A DNA stretch of 64,000 nt, from assembly GCF_042186555.1 (NCBI RefSeq), contig NC_133324.1, forward strand, positions 136,389,577 through 136,453,576, in the 5' to 3' direction. The notes beneath the pieces are model-generated. The model was given only the letters and a program-made list of their open reading frames with translations, did not search any database and was not told the origin of the DNA. The first letter of the stretch is position 1. The number at the start of each line of letters is the position of its first letter. Positions 31,013 through 42,524 of the stretch are shown one piece after another. Source of the stretch: Aquarana catesbeiana (lineage: Eukaryota; Chordata; Amphibia; Anura; Ranidae). Position numbers and translations under genes: made by a program.

Positions 31013-32969
31013 CTACCAGTAATATCTGGGATCTGGCAACTTCAGAGCCTCTCCTTGGGTATTTACCATGGTAATGTAGTGTCGAATATCCTTCTTGTTG
31101 GGCCGGCAGATAATCACACTGTCTAGGTTGGTTTTGGAACCATAGCCCCAGGTGTGCAGCATGGAAATGTACCTCTTGGCTATCTTGGGTGACAATTTTG
31201 GGAAGTCCACCTGCAAAGGGATCCGAAGGAAACTTCGCACAGCTTCATCTACCCATGGTGTTTCCTTGTCTTGAATTTCTTCTGGTATATACAGTTGTGC
31301 TCATAAGTTTACATACCCTGGCAGAATTTATGATTTCTTGGCCATTTTTCAGAGAATATAAATGATAACACAAAAATGTTTCTTGCACTCATGGTTAGTG
31401 TTTGGCTGAAGCCATTTATTATCAATCAACTGTGTTTACTCTTTTTAAATCATAATGGCAACAGAAACTACCCAGTCTCCTGACTTCAATATCATTGAGC
31501 CACTCTGGAGAGATCTCAAACGTGCAGTTCATGCAAGACAGCCCAATAATTTACAGGAAAGGCTTTTTGCCAAGAGGAATGAGCAGCTTTACCATCTCAG
31601 AAGATAAAGAGCCTCATCCAAAAATACCACAAAAGACTTCAAGCTGTCATTGATGTTAAAGGGGGCAATACACGGTATTAAGAACTGGGGTATGTAAACT
31701 TTTGATCATGGTCCTTTGGGTAGTTTCTGTTGCCATTATGATTTAAAAAGAGTAAACACAGTTGACTGATAATAAATGGCTTCAGCCAAATACTAACCAT
31801 GAGTGAAAGAAAAATGTTTGTGTTATCATTCATATTCTCTGAAAAATGGCCAAGAAATCATAAATTCTGCCAGGGTATGTAAACTTATGAGCACAACTGT
31901 AGGGATACAGGTATCCATATTCCTCCGCCACTTTTTTAATAGTTATACACCTTAGACAGCCTGGGCAGCGTTTTAGGGTCTCCATACCCAGGTAGGACCC
32001 GTGCATCTGGGGCACGCTGAACCGTGTATCCTGCAACAGCATCGGGTTTGCAGTCAAACTTGGTCACATCTATCAGTTTTGCAGGGATGACTTTAGAGAC
32101 CCAATTTTCCCAGCAATTCTCCTCAAAAGATTTGGTAACACACACGGATGGAGCGGTATTAGTAGGCAATTCAATCCTAACATTTGCAGTAGGTCCCAGA
32201 GGAATCTCATCCTCTTCCAGGACACATAATTGCTTCTCATCACTATCACTCCACTTTCCAGTCCAAGACAAATTGTCTGAAAACAGTTCAGAGATCCCAT
32301 CAGAGGGGATGTCAGAATTGGATATGGTGGAACATTCTTTGGCCGGGAGATAGTTGTGCGTGGAGCTGGTTTTAATTGGCACAACCGTATCGTCTCCCTT
32401 AATGGCCACAGGTATCACCTTGCCCACTGGCACACCACTTTCACCTCTTGCAGGCATACCCGACTCCGGTACCCTTTTTCTGGTGATCCTGGCATCAAGG
32501 AGAGCAGGTGGGCCCGACCACGGCCTCAGGGGGCAACCGGAGCGCTGGGTCCTGGAGCAGCCGTCGAAACAGGAGGAGCAGCTTCTCGCACAACTCGGGT
32601 GGTGGCAGGTGGACTCTTAAAATCACTCCCAGCAGGTATAATGATATTCTTGTCCCACTCCGCTTGCAGTATCCGCAGAGGTTGGGCCGGTGAGACTATC
32701 TTGAGCAGGGGTTCCCCACAATGTCCACAAAAGATTCAAGGCCTCAGATGTGTGGCCAAACCAGAACACTTCCTGCAGATCAGTCCCAAGGCCTCATGGC
32801 CTCCAGCCGTGTACAGGGCAAGACTACCCTTAGGTGTATACCGCACTCCGGTGTCAGTCAGAAAGCTTTTTGGTTCATTCAGACCAAAGCCAACGCCCGG
32901 TGCATACATCTTCCAATCCACCATTGCACTTTCAAACTGCGCCATCTTCTCCAACTTACAACCAGGCAC
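31013..32969 (-). pseudogene. Unrecognised gag-position protein with a CxxC...CxxC motif
   Basis: I do not recognise this family. It lies just downstream of the primer-binding site on the coding strand. Segment 32969-32736 starts MPGCKLEKMAQFESAM and ends in CRKC; a TGA interrupts, and the same frame resumes with CGHC. This gives a C-x2-C-x16-C-x2-C zinc-ribbon-like motif broken by a stop. Segment 32457-31936, in another frame, is acidic then more basic (SWTGKWSDSDEKQ). After the Tc1 insertion a further segment (31240-31013) is rich in Lys, Ile and Leu. Length about 480-500 residues overall. At least one stop and one or two frame changes. It could be a gag-like protein or a captured gene. Confidence 0.6.
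31290..31901. mobile_element. Tc1-like element, deleted, about 610 bp
   Basis: The ends TACAGTTGTGCTCATAAG and its exact complement give inverted repeats of more than 150 bp on each side, with TA at both junctions. The plus-strand interior keeps the C-terminal part of a DD34E transposase around 31480-31540, with the SPDFNIIEPLW motif containing the third catalytic acid. The rest of the transposase is gone. It splits the LTR element's gene. Confidence 0.92.
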
Positions 32970-33317
32970 AGGTGGCAGCGCTTCCTTATCCTTCTCTGGA
33001 GAGCGGGGGCTCCTCCCCCTGCCAACAGATCGGTGAAGATACTTTATGGAAACTTTAGCACCTGACTTTTACCTTCTGCAGTGCGCCAAATCTGTAATGG
33101 AGTCTGTTTTAACCCTAGGAGCACTGGCAGGAAGTGTCAAAAGACCAGGCTTATACTCTCCCATGAGCAATAAGACTTGCTGGTTCTTCCCCACGTTGTT
33201 GGAATGCATAATAACACAGTCTATAAAAAGTAGAGATGTAACTTGACACTTTCCCACAGAGCCAGACGAAATCCTGATGTAGCTGTAGCTGGTTGCTATG
33301 GGCGACTGCTGCGAGAA

Positions 33318-33335
33318 TAACACCTTTGGGTGCCA
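33318..33335 (-). other. Retroelement primer-binding site
   Basis: Two bases inside the 5' LTR, on the minus strand, is TGGCACCCAAAGGTGTTA. It starts with TGG, as expected for complementarity to a tRNA 3'-CCA end. The tRNA species was not assigned. Confidence 0.7.
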
Positions 33336-33337
33336 TA

Positions 33338-34172
33338 TGTAGCAAAGTCCCAGGGCCCAAGAGGCCTAATGGTGACCTCCAGAGTTAGGGACAGCTGACA
33401 TCCTTCTGTGTAGAGTGGGTTACAAGGCGTGGTGGGTGTATTGCAAGGTGGATTGATGGGCGCCAGACACCTCTTGAATGCAAAGAGATTTATTTTCTCT
33501 TAAACAGAACTGCGGGAGAGAGTGTTGGGGCCAGGACACCCTTAAATAGATGCAATGTTAATTGGCAGACTCTGAGACTTCTATAGGCAGACAGCCATGT
33601 AGGGAAAGGCATCCAGCTAGACACCCCATCTGCATGAGTAGAATCGCTGTCTCCTATGGCAACAATCTTGTAACAGATTCTAACAAAGGTTGCAATGAAC
33701 TCCTTCACTTCTTCTACAATCTCCTATTGTAGAACTTCACTTAACTGAGCTCCCAGTCTTTCACTAGACTTTCTGAGCTCTTCCAATCTTCTCACTCAGT
33801 ATCTTCCTCAAGCGTTGTCCCTGCTTGATCCCTAGCTTGGCACTCACAGATACTCCTCAAACGTCACCCCACTGGCCTGCTTGGTCCCTGGCTTGGCACA
33901 CAATAATGCTCTGCAAGTGTCACCTCCACTGGCTGGGTCCCTGGCTTGGCACTTGCTGAAGTGTTCCCACTTCTTCACTGTCCCCGGCTGGTGAGAATAC
34001 TGCTCTGGTACTTGCTTCAGCTACTCACAGTGGTCCCTGGTAACAAGGTGGATGGTCCCTTAGTGACGACAGCTTCCCCCACTACCTTCGACCACAACAG
34101 GTTCTTTGGCCGGCAGAACCATTACTTCTGGTTGGACTACAAGCCCGCAGTCCTAAACATCAGGGTGCTACA
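33338..34172 (-). repeat. 5' LTR of the LTR element
   Basis: 835 bp. It matches the left LTR over its first 500-600 bp and its last stretch (CGGCAGAACC, TTACTTCTGGTTGGACTACA), and lacks a block of about 400 bp found in the other two copies. The difference from the left LTR shows deletion or recombination after insertion. Confidence 0.85.
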
Positions 34173-35165
34173 TATGTACATTTAGAAAATAATCATTTTT
34201 TTTTATTTTAAAGCATTCTGCTGAGCTGACCAGAGGCTGACCACCTCTTGAGGGAGTCTATTTCACATTCTCATAGCTCTTACTGTGAAGAAACCTTTCC
34301 AAATTTGGAGATGAAATCTCTTTTCCTCCAGACATAAAGAATGTCCCCTTGTCCTCTGTGATGACCTTAAAGTGAAAAACTCAACACCAAGTTCCCTATA
34401 TGGACCACTTATGTATTTGTACATGTTGATCATATCCCCCCTTAATCTCCTCTTCTCAAGTGATAATGAATTCAGTTCCTCTAATCTTTCCTCATAGCTG
34501 AGCTCCTCCATGCCTCTTATCAATTTGGTTGCCCTTCTCTGCACTTTCTCCAGTTTCCCAATATCCTTTTTGAGAACGAGTGCCCAAAACTGAAATGCAT
34601 ATTCCAGATGAGGTCTTATTTATGATTTGTACAGGGGTAAAATAATATCTCTCTCTCTCTGGAGTCCATACCTCTCTTAATACAAGAAAGGACTTTGCTC
34701 GCTTTGGAAACCGCAGATTGGCATTGCATGCTATTATTAAGCTTATGATCTACCAAGATCCTTCTCCACCATTGATCCCCGCCCAAGTTGTACTCCCCCT
34801 GGTATGTATGATGCATGCATATTCTTAGCCCCCAAGTGCATAACTTTAGATTTATCAACATTAAACCTCTTTTGCCACTTAGTTGCCCAATTAAGCAGTT
34901 CATTGAGGTCGGCTTGTAAATTGGAGACATCCTTTAAGGACACTATTCCACTGCATAGCTTGGTGTCATCTGCAAAGACAGAAATGGTACTTTTAATCCC
35001 AGATCCTATATAATTTATAAAGTTATTAAAAAGTAAGGGTCCCAGCACTGAACCTTGGGGTATACCACTGATAACCTTGGACCATTCAGAGTAAGAATCA
35101 TGAACCACTACTCTCTGAATTCAGTTTTTTAGCCAGTTTTCTATCCATTTACAAACTGATTTTTC
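34173..35165 (-). pseudogene. CR1-like LINE ORF2 fragment (RT palm to C-terminus), broken
   Basis: Reverse transcriptase of a non-LTR element. Frame 35108-34743 holds ISGIPQGSVLGPLLF and the catalytic FADD. Frame 34544-34263 holds RRATKLIRGMEELSYEERL and LEKRRLRGDMINMYKYI, the conserved CR1 C-terminal block. Frame shifts separate them. The 5' part (endonuclease, ORF1) is missing, as usual for 5'-truncated insertions. The 3' tail continues at 26713 on the other side of the LTR insertion. Confidence 0.88.
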
Positions 35166-35741
35166 CAAGCCTGTAGACTTTACCTTACACATTATTACTA
35201 TCCAAAGTTTCCAAAGTTTTAAGACCCATTTATGTATGTGTGGTTAATTACGGTGGGTTATGTCGAACATTAAAGTGTTTGTTACCCCAAAACTTCATAT
35301 TCCTGATATGTACCTGCTGTACCATGTACTTGTATGAGAAAGTATTTTGTTCTCTTTGTATTGCTTCCTTCATGTGAAATCCCTGGCGTTCCTGCCAGCC
35401 CCTCTGCTTTCCTATTAAAAACTGACTACACTAAGCAGGAGAGCGCATCGCGGTCAGTTCTCTAGCTATGCTGGGAACTCAATGTGCGCTCCTCCAATGA
35501 TCATACTTGTCCTGACACGCCTTCCACCATTCACTGAAAAGCTCAGTGTGCTGCTGCTTCCCCTCCTCCCCTGCTCTTATGCAGCTGAAAACAGAGGGAA
35601 TGTAATCACTTATTAAAAGGGAAAAAGCTTTTTTTTAAATATTTTTCTATCTATACAAATATTTTTTGCCTTTCTTTTCTGTTTTAAACTGAATTAGTTT
35701 TTTTACAAGGTGATCATTTACAATCACTTTCAGTTAAATGG
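35166..35741. other. No gene seen
   Basis: Unassigned sequence flanking the LINE. Confidence 0.3.
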
Positions 35742-36760
35742 TATTAAACCCAAAAGCAAACATATCTTATACTGTAGTTTACCAATTCTTAGATGGGAAG
35801 GCTGCATTAGTTGTCTCAGGCTTTCTTTCTTCTATTTTTATCTCGTAATCTGACCAGTAAGTCTGTTTTTTAAAACACACTCCCGAGCAGGCTGTATCAG
35901 TTACATCAATGAGACAAACCATTTACCATTAGCAGGGGTGCTTACAATGATCAGCTTTTATTTAATATCGTATTTACCTTTATCCCAAAAGGAAAAAAAC
36001 TGTTACTGTAATTGCTTATAAAGTGTTAACTGTAGTTTGGGTTCAGTTTGTTAATGTATTTAAATCTGCTAGTGCATCTAACACTACCCTCCCTGGAGTA
36101 ACAAAGCTGCTGTCCAAAGGTGCCCCCTGTTCTCCTTCAGCCAGAGTGGGGGCATGCTAATACAGGCGGTGTGTTACTGGTCAGATCTCCAAGTGAAAAC
36201 AGGGAGCATAAAGCCTGAAAAAAAATGGATGCAGCCACCACATCTAATGATTAGTAAGCTGCAATATATTACATTTTTGTTTTTGTTTTTAATACAGTTT
36301 TAAGGCCTCTCAATCATTTTAAAGCAGTATTAAACCCAAAAGTAATTTTTTTATTATATTGCAACTCACCAATTCTTAGATGTGGTAGCTGCATTCGTTT
36401 TTTTAGGCGTTTTTTCTTTATTTTCTCCTGATTATCTAGCCAGTAAGCCTGTCCTGTTTCAACAGAACAAGCTGCCTTGCAGATGTTGCAGTTACTGGGT
36501 TGAGACAAACCATTTACCACTGACAGGGGTGCATTTAATTATCACCTTTTATTTATTTATGTAAAACCATTATCCCAAAAGGAACTAAACGGTTTGCTGT
36601 AACTGCTTATAAAGTGTTAGCTGGAGTTTGGCTTTAATTTTTTTTCTATCTAAATCTGCTAGTAAATTAAACACTTCCCTCCCCCCAGATTGACAATGCT
36701 GCTGTCCAAAGGTCTCCTTCATCCAGAATGTATGCACCCCAATACAGGAGGTCTATTGCC
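35742..36760. repeat. Direct segmental duplication, two copies about 580 bp apart
   Basis: Copies at about 35742-36200 and 36322-36760 share TATTAAACCCAAAAG, CCAATTCTTAGATG, GAGACAAACCATTTACCA, GCTTATAAAGTGTTA and GCTGCTGTCCAAAGGT in the same order. They are diverged, non-coding, and either an old tandem duplication or two insertions of one element. Confidence 0.75.
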
Positions 36761-36840
36761 AAAGTGCTTTACCGTGTTTTGCAGTGCCACACACAGTAAT
36801 TAGTGTATTACTGAAAGGCAAAAGTGTGATTTGACCCTTA

Positions 36841-37202
36841 GGGTACATTCACACCAGGTGTGGTAGGACTGGATTGGGTGGCCATTCCCGAACACCACTT
36901 TCCCACCACAAGGGAAGGCAAAATGCCTTGTTTCCTACCTGGCCGGATCACACCACTGTGTTGCATGGCAAGCAGTACTTTTTTTCCATTGCAGCTCAGT
37001 GCTAGGCAAAATCCACTGGCTTGTATCGCATGATGGCCAAAAAAATAATACAATAATAAAATCTCAAATAATGAAATGGCACTATGACATTTCAATACAG
37101 AACGTTTAAAAAAAAAAGTGAACATCGCCACTACTGTAACCCGACCACATCCACCACACCAGTTCCTGTTTTGTAACGCAGCAGCTGGTGTGAATGTACT
37201 CT
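36841..37202. mobile_element. MITE with ACATTCACACC ends, about 362 bp
   Basis: GGGTACATTCACACCAGGTG at the left and CAGCTGGTGTGAATGTACTC at the right are inverted repeats. Non-coding interior. Confidence 0.75.
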
Positions 37203-38384
37203 TAAAGAGGAACTTTACTTTCTCAATCAACACTAACCATTGTAATGCTTATGCTGCCAACATTAATAAATAGATAGGAAGGCATAAAATATTTACTTGT
37301 TTTAAACTTTTTTTTAGGGGGAGGAGGGGCTTTCTCAGCTAAGAACACCTTCTTGCCTGTATGCCTGAGCTAAGGACAAATGTAAATGCTACATGAATCA
37401 TCTGCCCTTACTCAAGATGGCTGTAGCCAGAAAGGTTTTTCAAAGTTATTTCCCAACAAAATAAAGAATGGAGACATGGATGGAAGGGTGAATGTTCTTT
37501 AAATATGAATACAGAGCTCCCAAAGAAAAGTGTCATGAGCCTTTAGTGCCTCGTTATTATGGTCCCAGGTATGCTTAACTCAAAGTACTGTATATCTAAA
37601 GCAATTTTTTGGACTGGAATGGTTAGAACTCCATCAGTTTTTTTTTGCTTTCTCCTTTACATGTCCTTAAAACATTACAAGAAATGACAGGAAAACTCCC
37701 CAAAAAAGGTAAAAATTCTCATGTGCATAATCCACTCCTACCCCTATTCTATCTACCGTGTAAAAGGAATGATGCCTATGCTTACTTATTTTGAAGTCGC
37801 TCTGTTACGGTAACATAGCTGGTTTCAGTGTAGAGGAGGGACAGCCGACAGGGTACATGAGTTTTTGGCCCCATAGCCTCCTTAGCATTTTTCAAACCTA
37901 AACAACCATGTCTTTCTCCAAGAAACCAGCTGTCTTTATGCTGAATCGAAAAGCTCAAACCTGAATACACCTGAAGAAATGTGCAAAAGCACACAGGAAA
38001 AAATGTTCCAAAATCACCTATAAACTCTCCCTGCTAGTGCTAGACACTGACATGAACAAAGACTGCCTGGAGGGGCCTGCACACACCTTCAACATACCAG
38101 AAAATTGTTCCTCATACTTACTGCAATTGTCCTTTCTTAAAAAGTTTCATGACTGCACACCTGGGTATGCCCCCGAACACTGCAGCTTGGTATTATGTAA
38201 CTAGTTTCTCTGGACTGGGTGGGAATATTGCACTGGCTCATCAGGAAAGCAAAATTGCAGTATAATTTTCTGTTTTCCCTGAAGGCTCTATGTCTGCTCT
38301 ATACATGGGTGGGTTCATACAGTACGAACAGAAATGTACAGTAATCTTGGTTAAATGCTGCAGCAATGATTTTCCTGAAAAATT
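37203..38384. other. No gene seen
   Basis: No coding sequence or element ends recognised in this stretch. Confidence 0.3.
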
Positions 38385-39545
38385 CAACCATAGTCAATTC
38401 TTACATTCACAGTAATGTGAAATAAACATATGCATAGATGTCCACATTGATGCCTTGCATGTCATTTCTGGGGAGACTGGCAAAGCCACCGCCCATGAAG
38501 TTGAATTGTTCCTAATGAAGTGTGTCATCATCCTATCTGAGGCTGCCAACATTTTGGATTTGTACACCAACGCGAGAACCTTTACTAGTCAGGCCACTTT
38601 GGTCCTACTTGAGGCTTTGGCTTCTTTGTTTACTCCAAACGGGATCACATACAGATTATCTATGGGCCTAATCCCAGACATGGCATCAATGTAAGCTTGC
38701 AGAGTTTTTACCACACCCAGTGGGTTGATTGCTTGGCTGTCCTCTGAAAAGAAAGTGGAAAGAATTATTTCCATGTGGAATTTTGAAGCCACCTTTTGAA
38801 TGAAACCCAGCATCAGCACAAGGACTACTTGGTCCACTAGAGAGGTTATAAAGGGTTCTTTAAACCCTAAGGCCGCTAACTCCAATACCCTACTGGCTGA
38901 TGTTAATGCCACTAAGAAGGCAGCCTTCAATTTGAGACGCCACAGAGAGGGGTCTTGATGGAACTCCGGTGGTGCCATGAACTCTAAGACTAGGGGAAGA
39001 TCCCATTTAGCGAACAAGAGGGCTTATTTTTACTACGGCCTTGAAAAAATGCACTAATAAAATGTTGTTTGCCCACTGCACTCCCATAAAGGCTGATATC
39101 GCAGACACATGGCCCTTGTGCATACTTGCACTCAATCCCATCTTCGGGCCTTTTTGCAGAAAGTCTAGGATTTGGAACACTTGAGTTACAGCCAGTTGTA
39201 ATTAATGCAAATGCAGCTGCGAAAATGTAACTTTCTGACAAATTCTGTCCTTGTGAGACTTCATTAGGGTTTTGATCACTTTGGCTGAACACTCCAGTTC
39301 TAGATACCTCTGCCAATCAAAACCCAAGCTATTAGATTCAGCCTCTCCAGAGCCAGATGATAGGTGGGCCCTTGTAGTAAGAGGTCTGGCCTCACAGGTA
39401 GGGGTAGGGGAGGTCATGTGTTTAACTGAAGGAGAAGAGGAAACCATGGTCTCTTCAGCCAGTTCAGAAGCAACTTCTCTTGGAAAAGTCTCCTCAGGAA
39501 GCTGAGGATCAGCAGAAGCGACGGAAAGGCATAGGCCATCCAAAG
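38385..39545 (-). pseudogene. DIRS-like tyrosine recombinase, degraded
   Basis: DIRS elements integrate with a tyrosine recombinase instead of an integrase. Reading leftwards: an N-terminal region (39543-39202); the catalytic-domain start KWDLPLVLEFM (frame 39017-38589); the TSASRVLEL motif with the first catalytic Arg kept; and a C-terminal block near 38385-38460 with CKASMWTSMHMFISHY. The last block is the region just before the DIRS protein end. Frame breaks lie near 39200, 39020 and 38585. The upstream end at 39545 joins the tail of an RNase H-side segment (WMAYAFPS). Confidence 0.82.
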
Positions 39546-39799
39546 GTACGTTTTGAGCTCAGCGCATCACAGACCCAACCAGGACAGGGGCTTTTGGAGG
39601 GGACTACAGGGTGGCCTCTTGCCTACTGACTATAGGACCTTGCTTTTGAGGGAGCACTACTCTTTGGGAGGTGTGTGCCTGGGGGACCCTTGGAGTGGTC
39701 TTGCTTCGGATTCGGGTCCATGTCTTCCCGAAACACACAGATTTGGTGCCTTTGTGCCCAAACCAGCAATGACTACTTTAGACTGAGACTCAGAGCAGA

Positions 39800-40270
39800 T
39801 ATTAATATAATCAGCTCAAACCAACCTGAAGCTGGGGTCTTCTACTATAATCTGTTTACTAAGGTGTCTTTCTCCCATGGCTTAGGCAGGCTACATGAGA
39901 TGGATGTTTCCTGAACATTAAGGAAATACCGGTCGGCCACTGCTCCCTTCAGGCGCTCAGATAAGCATTTTATAATTCCAGCAAGGAAACACAAAGCAAA
40001 GGAGGCTACCTCAAGGATCTTGGTCAAGCTGGATCATCAAGCTTATTCGCAGAGCGTACGGGGCAAGAGGGTGTGAGCTTTCCTCAACAGTGACTGCACA
40101 CTCTACCATACCGGTAGCAGCCTTGTGGGTATTGATGGAGACCATCTGCAGAGCGGCATCATGGTCTTCCCAAGATGCTTTCCTAAGACATTATAGGGGA
40201 GATCTGCGTGCCTTATCATCTGTAGACTTTGAGAGAAGGACAATCCAATCTTCTCTTGCATTGTAAATAC
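39800..40270 (+). pseudogene. DIRS-like fragment, opposite orientation (RT piece plus recombinase C-terminus)
   Basis: On the plus strand, a short RT-like piece (about 39810-39880) is followed by a recombinase C-terminal region. The latter has DKHFIIPARKHKAKEATSR near 39960-40010 and ICRAASWSSQDAFLRHYRGD near 40150-40205. Several stops and frame changes. It points away from the minus-strand DIRS fragment on its left, so the two are back to back. It is followed by the DIRS terminal hairpin at 40361-40595. Confidence 0.7.
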
Positions 40271-40360
40271 AACTTATGTTGTTTAAAGCAGTGTCCACCC
40301 TGTCAGCTAGTTATTTATTACTAGTATGCTGCCATGTATGCTTCAGGAAAATGTAAAACT

Positions 40361-40595
40361 GTATCAAATACTTACCGTAATTTTCCTTTCCTGACGCCAA
40401 ACCATGGCAGCATACGGACCCACCCTTGTACGTCTCGGTATGTAGCTTGTTAAAAAGAACGAGGGGGCGGCTATCTACACCTTTTTTTATGCTATTCACT
40501 GGTCCTGAGGGAGTGGACAAGAGGCGGAGCCCTATCACTAGTATGCTGCCATGGTTTGGCATCAGGAAAGGAAAATTACGGTAAGTATTTGATAC
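40361..40595. repeat. DIRS-type terminal hairpin unit, 55-bp arms
   Basis: Left arm 40361-40415 pairs almost perfectly with 40541-40595 across a 125-nt loop. The arm starts GTATCAAATACTTACCGTAA. A related unit with the same loop length is at 52661-52888, at the end of the DIRS element there. Confidence 0.88.
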
Positions 40596-40923
40596 AATTT
40601 TCCATTTTAAGTTTGCTATCTACTGATCAGGATCCAGAACATCCACACCCTGTAGCCTGCCACAGTAATATATTATAAGGAAAAAATATAGGTTTATTTA
40701 GGGATTTTTAGATATCATAAAAAAGATAAGATACATGCAAATAATCTTATCAGAAAGAAATGAGTTTAATGTCAATACTATTATTAGTGTGTGTTTCAAA
40801 GTACAGTTTGCAATTCGCTGGAAGCCTATTAGACAGGGTTTGTCTGATTAAAAAGGAAATTATTGAGAACAAGGCAATGCTAAAAAGACACAGTGAGACA
40901 GACTTCAAGACAAATTTACAGTA
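40596..40923. other. No gene seen
   Basis: AT-rich, nothing recognised. Confidence 0.3.
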
Positions 40924-41304
40924 AGGCCCCTTTCCAATCACGTCCGCCTGTCAGTTTTTCAGGCGGACCTGATTGGACGCCCCATTCATCCCTATTGGGC
41001 AGCAGATGTCATCGGTGACCTGTCCACTGACACCCACTGCTATCCGATCCTGTCTGTGAAATCCAGACAGATGGTGACCCTATTTTCCATCCGTCTGGCA
41101 GATCGCATTGGATGGGATTAGATGAAAACAGACAGGGGGTCCATTTTCATCTGATCTCCCCATAGAGGAGAGCGGGACTCTGACAGGTCTGTCCCTGCAC
41201 AGTGAGCGGAGACGGACCTGTCATCCGCCTGCTCAGCGGGGATCAGCGATCAATCCCCTGCTGAGCAAAGTGGAGTTCGTCGGGTGGAAGGTGAAAGGAC
41301 CCAA
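40924..41304. mobile_element. MITE with GGCCCCTTTC ends, about 381 bp
   Basis: AAGGCCCCTTTC at the left and GTGAAAGGACCCAAAG at the right form imperfect inverted ends. GC-rich interior with an internal CGTCCGCCTG/CAGGCGGAC hairpin. Confidence 0.55.
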
Positions 41305-41714
41305 AGATTGTTGCTGGTTTTGTAAATTTCGCAGCTGCTCTAAAGTAGCAATGCAACAATATGAAATCTACCCCTGACCACTTTTTAATTGTTTCTTTAA
41401 GTGATAAATGGTGTTACACCCCTGGCTGCCCAGAGTTGCAGGCAGAGGATCGCAAATACACAGAAAGTTGTTGAATATATTTTGCTTAGTGAGAAGTACG
41501 TGAATTTGCATAAGCCCAGGGGCAGACTGGAACGAATAGTGGGGTGTAAGCAGGTGCTTACAAGGGGTTAATGTGTTTGCATGTGTGAGCACTTGTTTCC
41601 CCTGGCTGTGCTTATTTCCTCATGTTAATTGAGCCAGCCAGGTGGCAAATGCTACATTGTTTGTATGTTTTTCCTGTGTCCCCCTGGTTGCTAGGGGTAA
41701 CCAGACTGTAAAGG
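41305..41714. other. No gene seen
   Basis: Unassigned. Confidence 0.3.
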
Positions 41715-42012
41715 TTAAGCCTTTACACATGGGCCGAATGTCAGACGGCATCGGCCGGTTCAATAGAAACCGGCCGACATTAGGCCTGTGTGTACTGCAG
41801 CCGTTTGGCCAGCTTTTGTCGAAGGGGCATGACCGCAAAAGGTCTGCCGGGGGGCCATCTTGCTGTCAGAACACAATAGCACAGCAGGGGAGATTGCTGT
41901 ACTAACATTGGATTGTTAGTACAGAAGCTCCAACCTGAGCTGTCAGGTTTTTTTTCATGTAGTCCGCTGTACTGAACGAAAAAAAAAACTAGCAGTGTGT
42001 ACTAGGCTTTAA
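41715..42012. mobile_element. MITE, about 298 bp
   Basis: TTAAGCCTTTACACATGGG at the left and CAGTGTGTACTAGGCTTTAA at the right are inverted ends. An internal hairpin pairs CGGCCGGTT with AACCGGCCG. Confidence 0.68.
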
Positions 42013-42520
42013 TGTCTTTCCTGCTGTTTTCAGCTGGGTTATTCCTACAGATCAACCAACATAAAAGGGGCTGCCTGCAAGCCCCTAGGGTTTGTGGTTC
42101 GATCCTTGGGGAATTTCTGGCAAAAATGTAGCTGGATAATTTGCTGGAGTGATCCCCCCCATTGGAAGGGGGGGGGAGGGATAGGAGCCTAATCAGGGTT
42201 CCTGGAAAGGGTCTCATGCCTGCGGACCTTATGGACATATATCTGCTAATCATGGACTTACTGCTTTTGTGGATTACTTCCAATCATAGACTCTACAGGA
42301 CTTGTAATGCCTCTTGTGGATTATTGATTTATTGAACAATTGCCTTAAAAGGTTTTGTTTTCTTGACTTGCCTTCTGTATAAGGTATACATACTCTATGG
42401 ATAGTTAGAGAAATGCTCTGTACAGGATTTGTGCGGAAACTGTTTTTTTGAGAACTGTACTGTATTCACAACTACCTCAGGATCTTGTTTGTTTACTTGC
42501 TTTGCTTGGTCTGAAGTCTC
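42013..42520. other. No gene seen
   Basis: A tRNA B-box-like GGTTCGATCC sits at 42098-42107. No accompanying A box or cloverleaf was found. Confidence 0.3.
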
Positions 42521-42524
42521 TTAA

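Larger units (their letters stand above)
26714..34172 (-). mobile_element. Complete LTR retrotransposon with 4-bp TSD and no visible RT
   Basis: Two LTRs in direct orientation (26714-27928 and 33338-34172) begin TGTAGCAAAG and end GGTGCTACA (mutated to GGTGCTAG on the left) as read on the plus strand. TATG flanks both ends (26710-26713 and 34173-34176). The coding strand is minus, shown by a TGG-starting primer-binding site two bases inside the right LTR. After removing a hAT-type element (29072-30792) and a Tc1-like element (31290-31901), only about 3.1 kb of internal sequence remains. It has one gag-position gene and no protease, RT or integrase motif. It may be a non-autonomous or internally deleted family. 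Confidence 0.85.

Noticed and set aside
32356..33036. 226-codon plus-strand frame
   Set aside because: Antisense to the LTR element's gag-position gene. The primer site and LTR polarity show the coding strand is minus.
36838..37233. 131-codon minus-strand frame
   Set aside because: Coincides with a MITE bounded by inverted repeats.
42098..42107. GGTTCGATCC, a tRNA B-box-like motif (also a GAGTTCGAACC at 19789)
   Set aside because: No A box at the right distance, no cloverleaf and no SINE body.
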